A stretch of 64,000 nucleotides of DNA from Modicisalibacter luteus DSM 23508 (GTDB taxonomy: Bacteria; Pseudomonadota; Gammaproteobacteria; Pseudomonadales; Halomonadaceae): assembly GCF_000378505.1 (NCBI RefSeq), contig NZ_KB899994.1, positions 1 through 64,000 on the forward strand. The letters are read 5' to 3'. Below the pieces are notes generated by a model, which saw only the letters and a program-made list of their open reading frames with translations, had not been told where the DNA came from and did not search any database. Below, piece after piece: positions 1-7,910 of this stretch (positions within the stretch are counted from its first letter, which is position 1; every line of letters starts with the position of its first letter). The translations under genes were made by a program, and so were the position numbers.

Positions 1-117
1 GCCCGGGTAGTGGTCGCCACGACATACGGATACGCGAGTCGTATCGCCAGTCAGCTTGATCACGTTGTAAAGTGCACCGTTTCCGGGTGCTGCGCCACGC
101 GCAGCATGCCACAGTTA
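1..117 (+). other. 23S-5S rRNA spacer (distal part)
   Basis: This stretch lies directly upstream of the 5S rRNA gene. It has no recognisable tRNA cloverleaf, no 23S 3'-end sequence and no convincing reading frame. It is read as the spacer between 23S (outside the window) and 5S. The plus-strand frame starting at 72 runs through the 5S gene and is not a gene. Confidence 0.7.
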
Positions 118-237
118 CGCCTGACGACCATAGCGAGCGGGTCCCACCTGACCCCATGCCGAACTCAGCAGTGAAACCGCTCAGCGCCGATGGTAGTGTG
201 GGGCCTCCCCATGCGAGAGTAGGTCATCGTCAGGCAT
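118..237 (+). rRNA. rrf: 5S ribosomal RNA
   Basis: The sequence carries the hallmarks of gammaproteobacterial 5S rRNA: the GTCCCACCTGACCCCATGCC block, GAACTCAGCAGTGAAAC, GGTAGTGTGGGG and CCCCATGCGAGAGTAGG. The ends GCCTGACGA and TCGTCAGGCAT pair to form helix I. The length is 120 nt, the normal size. It is the last gene of an rRNA operon on the plus strand and is followed at once by an intrinsic terminator. Confidence 0.97.
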
Positions 238-244
238 CTTTTCG

Positions 245-274
245 AAAACCCCAGCCAGCCGGCTGGGGTTTTTT
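245..274 (+). terminator. Intrinsic terminator of the rRNA operon
   Basis: An 8-bp perfect GC-rich stem (CCCCAGCC at 249-256 with GGCTGGGG at 261-268) and a 4-nt loop are followed by a run of six T. It sits 8 nt after the 5S 3' end. This is a canonical Rho-independent terminator. Confidence 0.95.
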
Positions 275-292
275 CGTTTGGATGCAATAGAC

Positions 293-1369
293 ATGACTCA
301 TCCCGTAGCAAACGAAATAATCTTCTACTGCCGACCCGGTTTCGAAGCAGACCTGAGTGCTGAGCTGGTGGAAAAAGTGGCCGCGTTAGGCTTGGCCGGT
401 TATCCCATCGCCAATATGAACAGCGGTTATGTGCGTTTTGTCCAGCTCAGTTCGGGACCAGCGAATGAACTGCACAGGAGCCTGCCCTTGGCGGCATTGG
501 TGTTTGCCCGGCAGTCGCTATTGGCGTTCCCGCCTCTTGAGTCCTTGCCCCGAGATGACCGGCTAACCCCCATTATTCAGCAGGTCATAGATAGTGGCTG
601 GAGCTTCGAAGCTCTCTGGCAGGAAACGCCGGATACCAATGAAGGCAAGGCGCTTACTGGCCTCTCGAAAGCACTACAAAAGCCCTTGGAATCATTGCTC
701 CGGAAACGGGGAGCATTGCGCCGCAAGGCCGGCGGGCGTCGCCTTCATCTGTTCTGGAGCGCTGGAGATGAAGTGCAGATTGCCATGAGCTTTCCTGGCA
801 ATCGCAGTGAATCGTCGGGGGGAGTGCAGCGCTTGCGTTTTCCGCGAGAGGCGCCGAGTCGATCGACCCTCAAGCTTGAAGAGGCCTGGCATACCTTCAT
901 AGACCGAGAGGAATGGGCGGAGCGCTTGCATGGCGGGATGCAGGCCGCGGACCTGGGCGCAGCGCCGGGTGGCTGGACTTATCAGCTTGTTCGGAAAGGC
1001 ATGTTCGTTTATGCCATCGATAATGGGCCCATGGACAAGACATTGATGGCCACGGGACAGGTAGAGCACTTGCGCGAAGATGGTTTCGTCTGGGAACCGC
1101 CTTATCGGCTCGACTGGCTAGTCTGTGATATCGTCGATAAGCCCATGCGGGTGATTGATATGGTCGAGCGCTGGCTAGCGCGGCGCTGGTGTCGTGAAGC
1201 GGTATTCAATCTCAAGCTCCCCATGAAGCAGCGCTGGCAAGAAGTGGAACGCTGCCTGATGAGGCTGGAGAAGACGCTGGCTAATGCCAATGTCCGTGCG
1301 CACATGCAATGCAAGCAACTCTACCACGACCGCGAAGAGGTGACTGTCCATGTCAGGCTCTTGGAATAA
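293..1369 (+). CDS. rlmM: 23S rRNA 2'-O-ribose C2498 methyltransferase RlmM
   Basis: 358 residues, close to the E. coli enzyme. RlmM uses SAM to 2'-O-methylate C2498 of 23S rRNA in the cytoplasm. Visible family features are the N-terminal YCRPGFEADL segment (THUMP-like region), FPREAPSRSTLKLEEA before the catalytic domain, the SAM-binding motif ADLGAAPGGWTYQL near residues 220-235, and the ending KQLYHDREEVTVHVR, which matches E. coli RlmM nearly word for word. The ATG at 293 is preferred over a TTG at 278 that falls against the rRNA terminator and would add five residues. The ribosome-binding site is weak. Its position after an rRNA operon is thematically fitting but probably incidental, because the terminator separates them. 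Confidence 0.93.
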   Translation: MTHPVANEIIFYCRPGFEADLSAELVEKVAALGLAGYPIANMNSGYVRFVQLSSGPANELHRSLPLAALVFARQSLLAFPPLESLPRDDRLTPIIQQVIDSGWSFEALWQETPDTNEGKALTGLSKALQKPLESLLRKRGALRRKAGGRRLHLFWSAGDEVQIAMSFPGNRSESSGGVQRLRFPREAPSRSTLKLEEAWHTFIDREEWAERLHGGMQAADLGAAPGGWTYQLVRKGMFVYAIDNGPMDKTLMATGQVEHLREDGFVWEPPYRLDWLVCDIVDKPMRVIDMVERWLARRWCREAVFNLKLPMKQRWQEVERCLMRLEKTLANANVRAHMQCKQLYHDREEVTVHVRLLE

Positions 1370-1375
1370 ACGCTA

Positions 1376-1660
1376 CTAGGGGTGCTCGTAAGCCGTGATT
1401 CGCTCTTCTTCCGTCAACAGCGGTAATAGCTTTTGCAAGACGGCCTCGCGTTGCTGACTGTGCTGCCAGGCTTTCCAGGAGGCTAGGTCTCGCCACTGCG
1501 TGATCAATAACCGGTGCTCGGTATTGCCATGTTCGTGTAGGCTTTCTCCCGAGATGAAACCGGAGGCAGTCATCGAGTAACGCACGGCTTCGCGTGCTGC
1601 CTCCTCGTACTCCTGTTCAAGCCCAGGCATGATGCGTCGTTCAATAATTATTTTTATCAT
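1376..1660 (-). CDS. Antibiotic biosynthesis monooxygenase (ABM) domain protein
   Basis: 94 residues forming a single ferredoxin-like ABM domain: IKIIIERRIMPGLEQEY at the start, FISGESLHEH in the middle, and a W-x-D-L-x-S-W-K-A-W segment near residues 57-65. Proteins of this type are small dimeric beta-barrel enzymes or heme/quinol-related proteins, and the substrate cannot be inferred. The ATG at 1660 (MIKIII) is chosen over an upstream ATG at 1696 because homologous ABM domains begin at the first beta strand and the longer form would overlap the divergent tusA start. It is divergent from tusA and convergent with rlmM, with only 6 nt between the two stop codons. Confidence 0.75.
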   Translation of the reverse strand: MIKIIIERRIMPGLEQEYEEAAREAVRYSMTASGFISGESLHEHGNTEHRLLITQWRDLASWKAWQHSQQREAVLQKLLPLLTEEERITAYEHP

Positions 1661-1689
1661 AATATCCGCTCCACCTAGTGAGGTAAGCA

Positions 1690-1929
1690 ATGGCAACCAC
1701 TAGCGAATTTGATGCTGAACTGGATACCTCGGGTCTTTACTGCCCTGAACCGATCATGCTGATGCATAACAAGGTCAGGGACATGAGTCCTGGCCATGTT
1801 CTTAAAGTCATTGCCACTGACCCTGCGACGACACGAGACATACCTAAGTTCTGCAACTTTTTAGGGCATGAACTGCTCAACCAGGAAGAAAGTGGCGACA
1901 CGTATTTTTACTTTATTCGTCTGGGCTAG
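1690..1929 (+). CDS. tusA: Sulfur carrier protein TusA
   Basis: 79 residues, the normal length. TusA receives persulfide sulfur from IscS and passes it to TusBCD for 2-thiolation of tRNA wobble uridines. The acceptor cysteine lies in GLYCPEPIM near residue 18, and the C-terminal [14 protein letters not shown] and LGHELL segments are typical. A GAGG ribosome-binding site lies 7-10 nt before the ATG. The gene is transcribed alone, divergent from the ABM-domain gene. A long nested inverted repeat follows the stop codon. Confidence 0.95.
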   Translation: MATTSEFDAELDTSGLYCPEPIMLMHNKVRDMSPGHVLKVIATDPATTRDIPKFCNFLGHELLNQEESGDTYFYFIRLG

Positions 1930-1987
1930 GACATTGCTACCAAAAGCGGTTGTTCTCGTTCGCCGAGAAGGTGACACAGCAATGTCC
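1929..1987. repeat. Nested inverted repeat between tusA and a convergent gene
   Basis: A perfect 10-bp outer stem (GGACATTGCT at 1929-1938 with AGCAATGTCC at 1978-1987) encloses a second perfect hairpin, TTCTCG at 1953-1958 with CGAGAA at 1964-1969 around a TTCGC loop. It fills most of the 75-bp gap between two convergent genes. It may act as a bidirectional transcript end, but it has no long T tract. Confidence 0.6.
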
Positions 1988-2004
1988 GATTGGTTGTAAT
2001 ACTC

Positions 2005-2703
2005 TCAATCGTTACCGCTGGCAACCATGCAGGCCAAGGCTTCTAGAGTCGTTGGATCTTCCTGCTTGATTCGGTTAGCGATGGCGCGCTGAAAGAAGTA
2101 CACCACTTGGTGCCGGCTATGACCGGGATAAAGGCATTCATCTCCGGCAAGGACCGGTGTCGATTCAACGCGGGTCTCGTCGACGAGAAGCGCTTCAATG
2201 TCGCCGTTACTATACAGGCGCCAGCCAAAAACCAGCTTGAGCTGCCAGGGAGAACTGTCGTTGTCCATACACAAGGCGTGGGTACCAAGCGTTTCGGGTA
2301 GCTGCTGCAGCAATGTGGGTTCGCTGGTTTCCTCATAATCGAAATAAGCTGCGGCATGCTCGAGTTCGAATACTTTATGCTCGGGGGCGCTATAGAAAAT
2401 ATCGTCGGTTTCCGGGTCGCGATAGCCGACAAAGTGGCCGTGTTCAGGATCGTCCAGATCATGGCAGGAGGTAAGCGCCTCCATCCAGGGCACTAGTCCT
2501 ACGACTTCCCCATCCTCACGAAGTCCCCATGCCAGCAAAGGCATGCCATATAGCGTATCGGGATCGGAAGCCAAGTGATAAAGCATCTCGAGACCATCTA
2601 GTTCAGGAGCCAACCTGACAAGACGACGCTTGGCCCTCAGCCGGTGGCGCATAGCATCCAGATCAATGACCTGGGCAGAGCGGGGGGACATTGGGATACC
2701 CAT
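2005..2703 (-). CDS. Hypothetical protein, probable Halomonadaceae-type family
   Basis: 232 residues, acidic, with no signal peptide, transmembrane segment or motif I can assign. Visible features are a basic N-terminal stretch (RHRLRAKRRLVRL), a low-complexity acidic middle part (HDLDDPEHGHF, DPETDDIFYS) and a tryptophan-containing segment (SSPWQLKLVFGWRLYS). It appears soluble and cytoplasmic. The start at 2703 is supported by a strong GAGGAGGG ribosome-binding site 5-6 nt upstream. An ATG further upstream lacks such a site. It converges with tusA. I do not recognise a function. Confidence 0.7.
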   Translation of the reverse strand: MGIPMSPRSAQVIDLDAMRHRLRAKRRLVRLAPELDGLEMLYHLASDPDTLYGMPLLAWGLREDGEVVGLVPWMEALTSCHDLDDPEHGHFVGYRDPETDDIFYSAPEHKVFELEHAAAYFDYEETSEPTLLQQLPETLGTHALCMDNDSSPWQLKLVFGWRLYSNGDIEALLVDETRVESTPVLAGDECLYPGHSRHQVVYFFQRAIANRIKQEDPTTLEALACMVASGND

Positions 2704-2774
2704 GGTTACCCTCCTCATCGGCAGTAGTTCGGCTTGGGCCTCGCCTCACTATTAGCACAGCTCGACAAGGAAAG

Positions 2775-3908
2775 TTAACCCCCGGCGGGATCTTTCTCAC
2801 CTGGCATCATGCCGCAGCTACGCCATATCCGTTGCCATAGTTCCACATGTCGTTGAGTTGCCGCATGAAATTGCTGCCAGGGAGCCGCCGGAGTATCCAG
2901 TGACAGCCATGAAAGGCGATATGCGGTTACGCTTGGTCTCGAAACGCTGTAGGCATCCAGAAGCGAATCGATGGCACCTAGCCAAGTACGTGATTGTCGG
3001 TCAAGGTTCGCGAGATAGGCCTGCACTTCACCGATGAAGAACTTGATGAACACATTGTGTAGGGTCTCGGCCCGTGGGTTGGGATGGCCCTGATAGCAGA
3101 TGGGGCGGTCGGCCAGATGTGTCTCCATGGCTTGGCTCAACTCATTGAGTCGTTGTGAGACTAACAGCAGGCTACGTAGCAGGCGCGCTGTCAACGGCTG
3201 CTGTTGGAGTGTCTGAAGGTGGGCTTCCAAATGACCGGACTCTGGATTCCAGGCCGGATTGTACTGGTTGAGCACCACATGACGCAGGTAAGCGAGAGCT
3301 GCCAGGTCGTCACCCAGCGAAGCCATTTCATCAGGTGACATGGGCGCGCTGGCCCGGGAAAAACTGCTCACCCATTCGCTCGAATCGAACAGGGCATTCC
3401 AGCTTACCTTGGGTAGTTGCTCTGTCTTGGACTGGAGCAGGTGTAGTAGCCGTTCGCGATCCTCAGCATCCAGCCGCTGGGTAGCGGATGAATTCCAGCA
3501 ATGCTGTAAGCGGCGCCATAGCTCCAGTTCATACAGCCAATGCTGGCTGGCGGCGGCAACCTTGCCGAGCTGGCTGTTACGTTCGGCCACCAATGAGATA
3601 ATCCGGCATTCGCGAAGGGCATAGACATCGAGCATTCCCAGACGTGTCTCGGGTATTTCGAATAGCCGCTCCTCCCGGTCAGGAAAGCGTGGAATGTTAG
3701 GTGGCGAAGAAGGGGCTGGAGCTTCGAAGTCTAGTACGTTACTGATGCGCTGCTGGTAGTCGATGAGCATGGCATCAGCACCTTCCTGACGGTCGCATGC
3801 CGTAAGCAACATCAGTGCGCCCATCAGGCTCAAATACTGACCGAGACGAACTATCAGCTCGACGGTACCTGCCTTTTGCCCCGTGCGACTGCCTTGCTGA
3901 TATGCCAT
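2775..3908 (-). CDS. DUF3080-family lipoprotein
   Basis: 377 residues. A hydrophobic segment (YLSLMGALML) leads into a lipobox LLTAC near residue 38, so it should be lipid-modified and anchored in the envelope. The remainder is alpha-helical with many Leu, Arg and Trp, consistent with the gammaproteobacterial DUF3080 family, whose role is unknown. The ATG at 3908 has an AGGA 8 nt upstream, better than the ATG at 3917. The first 55 nt overlap the end of the upstream MATE gene, suggesting co-transcription and translational coupling. The n-region before the hydrophobic core is unusually long (about 24 residues), so a later start is possible. Confidence 0.65.
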   Translation of the reverse strand: MAYQQGSRTGQKAGTVELIVRLGQYLSLMGALMLLTACDRQEGADAMLIDYQQRISNVLDFEAPAPSSPPNIPRFPDREERLFEIPETRLGMLDVYALRECRIISLVAERNSQLGKVAAASQHWLYELELWRRLQHCWNSSATQRLDAEDRERLLHLLQSKTEQLPKVSWNALFDSSEWVSSFSRASAPMSPDEMASLGDDLAALAYLRHVVLNQYNPAWNPESGHLEAHLQTLQQQPLTARLLRSLLLVSQRLNELSQAMETHLADRPICYQGHPNPRAETLHNVFIKFFIGEVQAYLANLDRQSRTWLGAIDSLLDAYSVSRPSVTAYRLSWLSLDTPAAPWQQFHAATQRHVELWQRIWRSCGMMPGEKDPAGG

Positions 3909-5302
3909 AAGCGCCATCCTAGCAGAAGTGCCGCGACGGTCAGCCCGGCGATCAGTCCTATCCAGTAGCCATGCACACCGAGAGGCTCGAAGAGACCTGG
4001 CACGCCGCTCTTCCCTAAGAGATGGCCACCTCCCAGGCCGACCAGCCAGTAGGATATCAGTGTAATCACCATGATGATGCGAGTGTCCTTATAGCCGCGC
4101 AACGCCCCGGCCATGTTGACCTGTAGGGCATCCGAGACCTGATATAACATCGCCAGGTAAATCAGTGAGGTGGCCAAGGCTTGAACTTCGGCATTGTGGG
4201 TATATAGCGCGACGATCGGGTCGGCAGCAAACCACAGGAAAAGATCATTGAGCAGGGCGATCAGCAGGCAAGCGAATAGGCCATTCCAGGCAACAAATCC
4301 GGCTCGTGAAGAGTGGCCACTGCCTAAGGTGTTCCCTACACGCACGGTGACTGCCATGGCAAGAGACAGCGGCAGCATGAAAAGTATGGATGTAATACTC
4401 AGGGCTACCTGATGCGCTGCCACGATAACCTCACCGAGGCTGGCGATGAATAGAGCAATCAGGGTGAACAAGGTCACTTCGACAAAAATAGCCACACCGA
4501 TGGGCAAGCCGATATGCAGTAATTCCTTGAGCATGGCTCGATGAGGCCAACTGATCGTATCCCATAGCGCCACGGGGTCGTAGGCTTGGCTAACCCGGGT
4601 ATAAATCATCATGCTAAGGCACATGGCCCACATCGATAGCGCTGTGGCGATACCGCATCCTACAGCCCCCAGGGCCGGTAAAGATTGAAGAAGAGAGGGA
4701 ATATCGGGCCCTAGCAGATCTTGCAGGCCGGCCCCGCCATAGATGAGCAGGTAGTTACAGGGAATGTTGACACCAAGCCCAATGAGACTGATCCAGAGCG
4801 AAGGCCGGGTATGGTTCATTCCGTCTGAAAAGGCGCGTAACGCTTGGTAAATTGCAACACCTGGCATACCGAAAGCCACCGCGGCGAGATAGCCTGCCGC
4901 AAGCTCGGCGACCTGCTGAGGAACCTCCATTAACGCAAAGATCGGCATGACGGCAACCCACAATAGGCCTGCCGATAGCACGCCGAGAACCAGGCCCAGC
5001 CAGATCGTTTGGTGGAGGTAAGGGCGGATGCGCTCGGTACGCTGCGCTCCCAGAAGCTGCGCCACGATGGGGGTTAAACCCATCAAGGTGCCGGTCATGA
5101 ACAGCATCAGAGGCATCCACAGGCTTGAGCCTACCGATACTGCAGCGAGGTCGGTTGCGCTGGCTCGGCCAGCCATGATCACATCCGTGGCTCCCATCCC
5201 CGACTGGGCTAGCTGGGCCCCGCAAATAGGCAGGGCCAATACCATGAGCGATGCCGTTTCACGACGGCTACGCATGACCAGCGAACGGACAGGGGCGACC
5301 AC
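3854..5302 (-). CDS. MATE-family multidrug/Na+ antiporter (NorM-like)
   Basis: 482 residues with about twelve hydrophobic segments in two six-helix halves, the MATE layout. The start contains the family element ALPICGAQLAQSGMGATDVIMAG, in which the DxxMAG stretch is typical of NorM/MdtK. MATE proteins export cationic drugs and dyes in exchange for Na+ or H+ at the inner membrane. The GTG start at 5302 has an AAGGAG ribosome-binding site 9 nt upstream. The 3' end overlaps the DUF3080 lipoprotein gene, so the two probably form an operon. The substrate cannot be told from sequence. Confidence 0.88.
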   Translation of the reverse strand: MVAPVRSLVMRSRRETASLMVLALPICGAQLAQSGMGATDVIMAGRASATDLAAVSVGSSLWMPLMLFMTGTLMGLTPIVAQLLGAQRTERIRPYLHQTIWLGLVLGVLSAGLLWVAVMPIFALMEVPQQVAELAAGYLAAVAFGMPGVAIYQALRAFSDGMNHTRPSLWISLIGLGVNIPCNYLLIYGGAGLQDLLGPDIPSLLQSLPALGAVGCGIATALSMWAMCLSMMIYTRVSQAYDPVALWDTISWPHRAMLKELLHIGLPIGVAIFVEVTLFTLIALFIASLGEVIVAAHQVALSITSILFMLPLSLAMAVTVRVGNTLGSGHSSRAGFVAWNGLFACLLIALLNDLFLWFAADPIVALYTHNAEVQALATSLIYLAMLYQVSDALQVNMAGALRGYKDTRIIMVITLISYWLVGLGGGHLLGKSGVPGLFEPLGVHGYWIGLIAGLTVAALLLGWRLWHISKAVARGKRQVPSS

Positions 5303-5382
5303 GTCGATTCTCCTTATCGAACGAGGGAAAGAGCGCAGGATTCTATCAGCTCCTCGTCATTTCCGCCGATGCCGCAGCCCCG

Positions 5383-5388
5383 TATAAT
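5383..5388 (+). promoter_or_regulatory. Putative -10 element just before epmC
   Basis: A perfect TATAAT hexamer lies 7 nt upstream of the epmC ATG. The matching -35 position (5360-5365, TTTCCG) is weak. Transcription from this element would start at or next to the ATG and give a leaderless or nearly leaderless message. No Shine-Dalgarno sequence is visible. Confidence 0.45.
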
Positions 5389-5395
5389 TCCCCTC

Positions 5396-6007
5396 ATGAA
5401 CACGACTTACCTTCTTGACGATGTCATCGCTCTGTTCGATGGCCTATTCGCAGACACTTACAATACTCGGCTAAAGCTTGGGGGAGACGAGCCCCTCTAC
5501 GTGCCGGCTGATGAATTTTGTTCTTACCATCGAGTCATTTTTGCGCGCGGAAATTTTTCCAGTGCATTGCATGAAATCAGCCATTGGTGCATTGCCGGGG
5601 CGCGCCGTCGCGGTCTTGAAGATTATGGTTACTGGTATCTGCCCGACGGTCGCGATACCGAGCAACAGGCAGCCTTCGAGTCAGCCGAAGTGGCACCTCA
5701 GGCGCTGGAAATGTTGTTTTCGCAAGCCTGTGGCCGGGCATTCCATGTCAGCGTCGACAACCTGGGCGATACCGAGGTTGACCGGAATGCCTTTCGGCAT
5801 CGTGTAGAAGCGCGGGCGCTGCGCTATGAAGGTGAGGGATTACCGGCGCGTGCTGGTGCTTTCCGTACAGCACTGGCGGCTTACTATCGTCATGATGCCA
5901 GCCTGAAAACGGCTGTCGCGATGGGTAATGAGGCACTGACCGAGCGCACACATACACGGGTAGCTGACACTAGTAGACCTGGCGTTGTGCCGAAGACCGG
6001 CGCTTAA
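5396..6007 (+). CDS. epmC: Elongation factor P hydroxylase EpmC (YfcM)
   Basis: 203 residues. EpmC hydroxylates the lysine that EpmA and EpmB have modified on elongation factor P. Family features are FADTYNTRL, DEPLYVPADE, SALHEISHWCIAGARRR with the metal-binding HEISHW motif near residues 65-75, YGYWYLPDGRD and the APQALEML segment, all closely like E. coli YfcM. The ATG at 5396 matches the family N-terminus (TYLLDDVIALFDGLFAD). The ORF extends nine codons upstream but that region holds the TATAAT box. epmA, epmB and efp are not in this window. The gene is divergent from the MATE gene. Confidence 0.92.
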   Translation: MNTTYLLDDVIALFDGLFADTYNTRLKLGGDEPLYVPADEFCSYHRVIFARGNFSSALHEISHWCIAGARRRGLEDYGYWYLPDGRDTEQQAAFESAEVAPQALEMLFSQACGRAFHVSVDNLGDTEVDRNAFRHRVEARALRYEGEGLPARAGAFRTALAAYYRHDASLKTAVAMGNEALTERTHTRVADTSRPGVVPKTGA

Positions 6008-6055
6008 TGCACTAGAGTGAGGAGCAACGGGAGAGAAAAGACAAGGAGGCCGACC

Positions 6056-6457
6056 ATGTTGCATCGCATTGGTGCCATCTTCGCCATCCTGGCAGCGCTA
6101 TGGGCTTTGATCGCGTCCGGTATTTCGTTGTATCTAGGTACCGGTATCGGGGCCGTGGAAAATCCAACCGAGCAGACCGTGGTTGGCTTGGGCTGGTGGG
6201 AAGTCGGGGTTGCCTTGGTGGCCGTGGCCGTCGGTGTAGTTACCTTCTTTTCCAAGAGCCGCTATGCCGGACTGGCGCTGGCCGTTGTCGGTGTCATCGG
6301 TGTGTTTTTGTCCAACAGCGCCAACATGGCTTTTATGTTGACCGTCGCCGTAGGCGGCTTCATGGCGTTCATGGGGCGCCGACATGCTCAGCGACACGGA
6401 ACCGAACTGCCTCAGGATCCTTCAAACCCCAGGGACAAGCCTCGGGGCAGAAGATAA
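6056..6457 (+). CDS. Small membrane protein, four hydrophobic segments
   Basis: 133 residues with hydrophobic segments near residues 5-27, 47-63, 68-84 and 88-105, and a hydrophilic Arg/Pro-rich tail. The glycine-rich, small-residue helices (ALIASGISLYLG, VAVAVGVVTFF) resemble DUF4064-like small inner-membrane proteins. No catalytic motif is visible. The ATG at 6056 has a strong AAGGAGG ribosome-binding site 6 nt upstream, which rules out the earlier start at 6017. It lies 48 nt after epmC on the same strand. Confidence 0.75.
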   Translation: MLHRIGAIFAILAALWALIASGISLYLGTGIGAVENPTEQTVVGLGWWEVGVALVAVAVGVVTFFSKSRYAGLALAVVGVIGVFLSNSANMAFMLTVAVGGFMAFMGRRHAQRHGTELPQDPSNPRDKPRGRR

Positions 6458-6465
6458 GCGTGGTG

Positions 6466-6945
6466 TCAGGTGGCATCGCATAGCCGCTGATGAAGGTAGA
6501 GCATGACCTGGACTTCGTGCTCGGGGCGTAACGGCTCCAGCCCCAGTTCGCCAAACAGATCATTACGTGCTCGGGCCCATTCGCCAGGGGTTATGTCGGG
6601 ATATAAACTTTCGGCGGGTGCAAGCTCGACGAAGGGATCCACGCCGAAGTCATCGAAGATACGCGACAGTGCGGCCTCGTCGTCACTGACCCCGGCTGTG
6701 TAAAGCGTAGCGCTATAGTGGTCGCCTTCAAGTTCACGCAACACGTCGAGCGGACTGACCCCAAAAGTCCGCAATTCCTCGAGGCTATAGTCCCCTAGTT
6801 GAAGCAATTCATCGCTGAGCCACTCATCGTCGGGCTGAATCAGGGTGTGCTTGATCTGGCCGTCGGGCAAGGCCCAGGCGATAGCGAGTGGCAGGGCATC
6901 GTCTTCGCCGGTTTCCACGGCGATGAATCCGGGATAGTCGGCCAT
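6466..6945 (-). CDS. Hypothetical protein coupled to TatD
   Basis: 159 residues, very acidic, soluble. The start ADYPGFIAVETGEDDALPLAIAW, with a later DGQIKHTLIQPDDEW, suggests a short nuclease-like or RNase H-like beta sheet with an acidic residue pattern, but I cannot assign it firmly. The start is fixed by a GGAGG ribosome-binding site and by a TAATG overlap with the tatD stop codon, so the protein is translationally coupled to TatD and probably works in or near the same process. It is convergent with the small membrane protein gene. Confidence 0.65.
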   Translation of the reverse strand: MADYPGFIAVETGEDDALPLAIAWALPDGQIKHTLIQPDDEWLSDELLQLGDYSLEELRTFGVSPLDVLRELEGDHYSATLYTAGVSDDEAALSRIFDDFGVDPFVELAPAESLYPDITPGEWARARNDLFGELGLEPLRPEHEVQVMLYLHQRLCDAT

Positions 6946-7829
6946 TAGGTTTCCTCCAGACGGAAAAAGCGACGAGCGGTCTCTGCTGTCGCGTGAGCCA
7001 CCTCGGCTTGGTCCGTGTCTCGCCAATGCGCGATCTCCTGGACGATCCAAGGCAGTAGTGCCGGTTCATTGCGCCGTCCCTTGAGTTTGGCTGGCAAGTT
7101 GCGGGGCAGCAGATAAGGACAGTCTGTCTCTACCATCAACCGGTTCAGCGGTATGTCGTTCAAAAACTCACGCAGGTGATAGCCGCGACGCTCGTCGCAC
7201 AACCAGCCAGTCAGGCCGATATGCAAATCGAGATCGAGGTATCCATGGAGTGTGTCGCGCTCACCTGTGAAGCAGTGCACCACGGCATGGGAAATGTCGT
7301 CCCGCCAGCTGCGCAGGATCTCCAGCATACGTCGACCGGCGTCGCGCTCATGGAGAAACAGAGGGAGCCCCGACTCGACAGCTAGGCCCAGCTGCGCCTC
7401 GAAGGCCCGTTCCTGATCGGTGGGTGAGGAGAAGTTTCGATTGAAGTCGAGTCCACACTCACCCACGGCAACCACCTCGGGCTGACGGTGCAGATCTCGC
7501 ATGGCAGTCTCAAGCGAACTCGACCAGTGGCTGGCATCGTGCGGATGCAGGCCTGCGGTCGCGTACAGGCCCGGAAAGCGTCGGCAAAGCGCTGCTGCCT
7601 GCTCAGCATGTTCCAGATCGGTACCGGTAAGGATCAGCGTAGTGACGTTGGCCGCGTTGGCGCGTTGCAGGACGGCTTCAAGATCGCGCGAAAAGCTTTC
7701 ATGCGTCAGGTTTGCGCCAATATCCACCAGCTCGGTGGGGGCGGTAAAACGCAGGGCCTCGGGAAGAAAGTCATCGAAGTTGTCGCTACTTGCAGCCAAG
7801 GGTCGCTCCTCGCTTGTTTGGACGGTCAT
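6945..7829 (-). CDS. tatD: TatD-family metal-dependent nuclease
   Basis: About 294 residues. TatD is a 3'-5' DNA/RNA exonuclease with a TIM-barrel metallohydrolase fold. It shares with E. coli TatD the segments DIGANLTHESF, LILTGT, TAGLHPHD, VAVGECGLDFNRNFS, FLHERDA, VVHCFTG, GLTGWLCDERRG and ETDCPYLLPRNL, which supply the metal ligands Glu, His, His and Asp. As in TatD proper, the first DxHxH motif is replaced by DIGAN. The N-terminus is about 35 residues longer than E. coli TatD and the start is uncertain (ATG 7829 or GTG 7847). It ends in a TAATG overlap with the next gene and is divergent from uup. Confidence 0.88.
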   Translation of the reverse strand: MTVQTSEERPLAASSDNFDDFLPEALRFTAPTELVDIGANLTHESFSRDLEAVLQRANAANVTTLILTGTDLEHAEQAAALCRRFPGLYATAGLHPHDASHWSSSLETAMRDLHRQPEVVAVGECGLDFNRNFSSPTDQERAFEAQLGLAVESGLPLFLHERDAGRRMLEILRSWRDDISHAVVHCFTGERDTLHGYLDLDLHIGLTGWLCDERRGYHLREFLNDIPLNRLMVETDCPYLLPRNLPAKLKGRRNEPALLPWIVQEIAHWRDTDQAEVAHATAETARRFFRLEET

Positions 7830-7910
7830 TGTAACGCGAGAGACCACAGGACCCCAGCCGGGTGGTGAGTTACACTAGGCGCCATCGAATATCGTCAATG
7901 AGGTTGGTGC

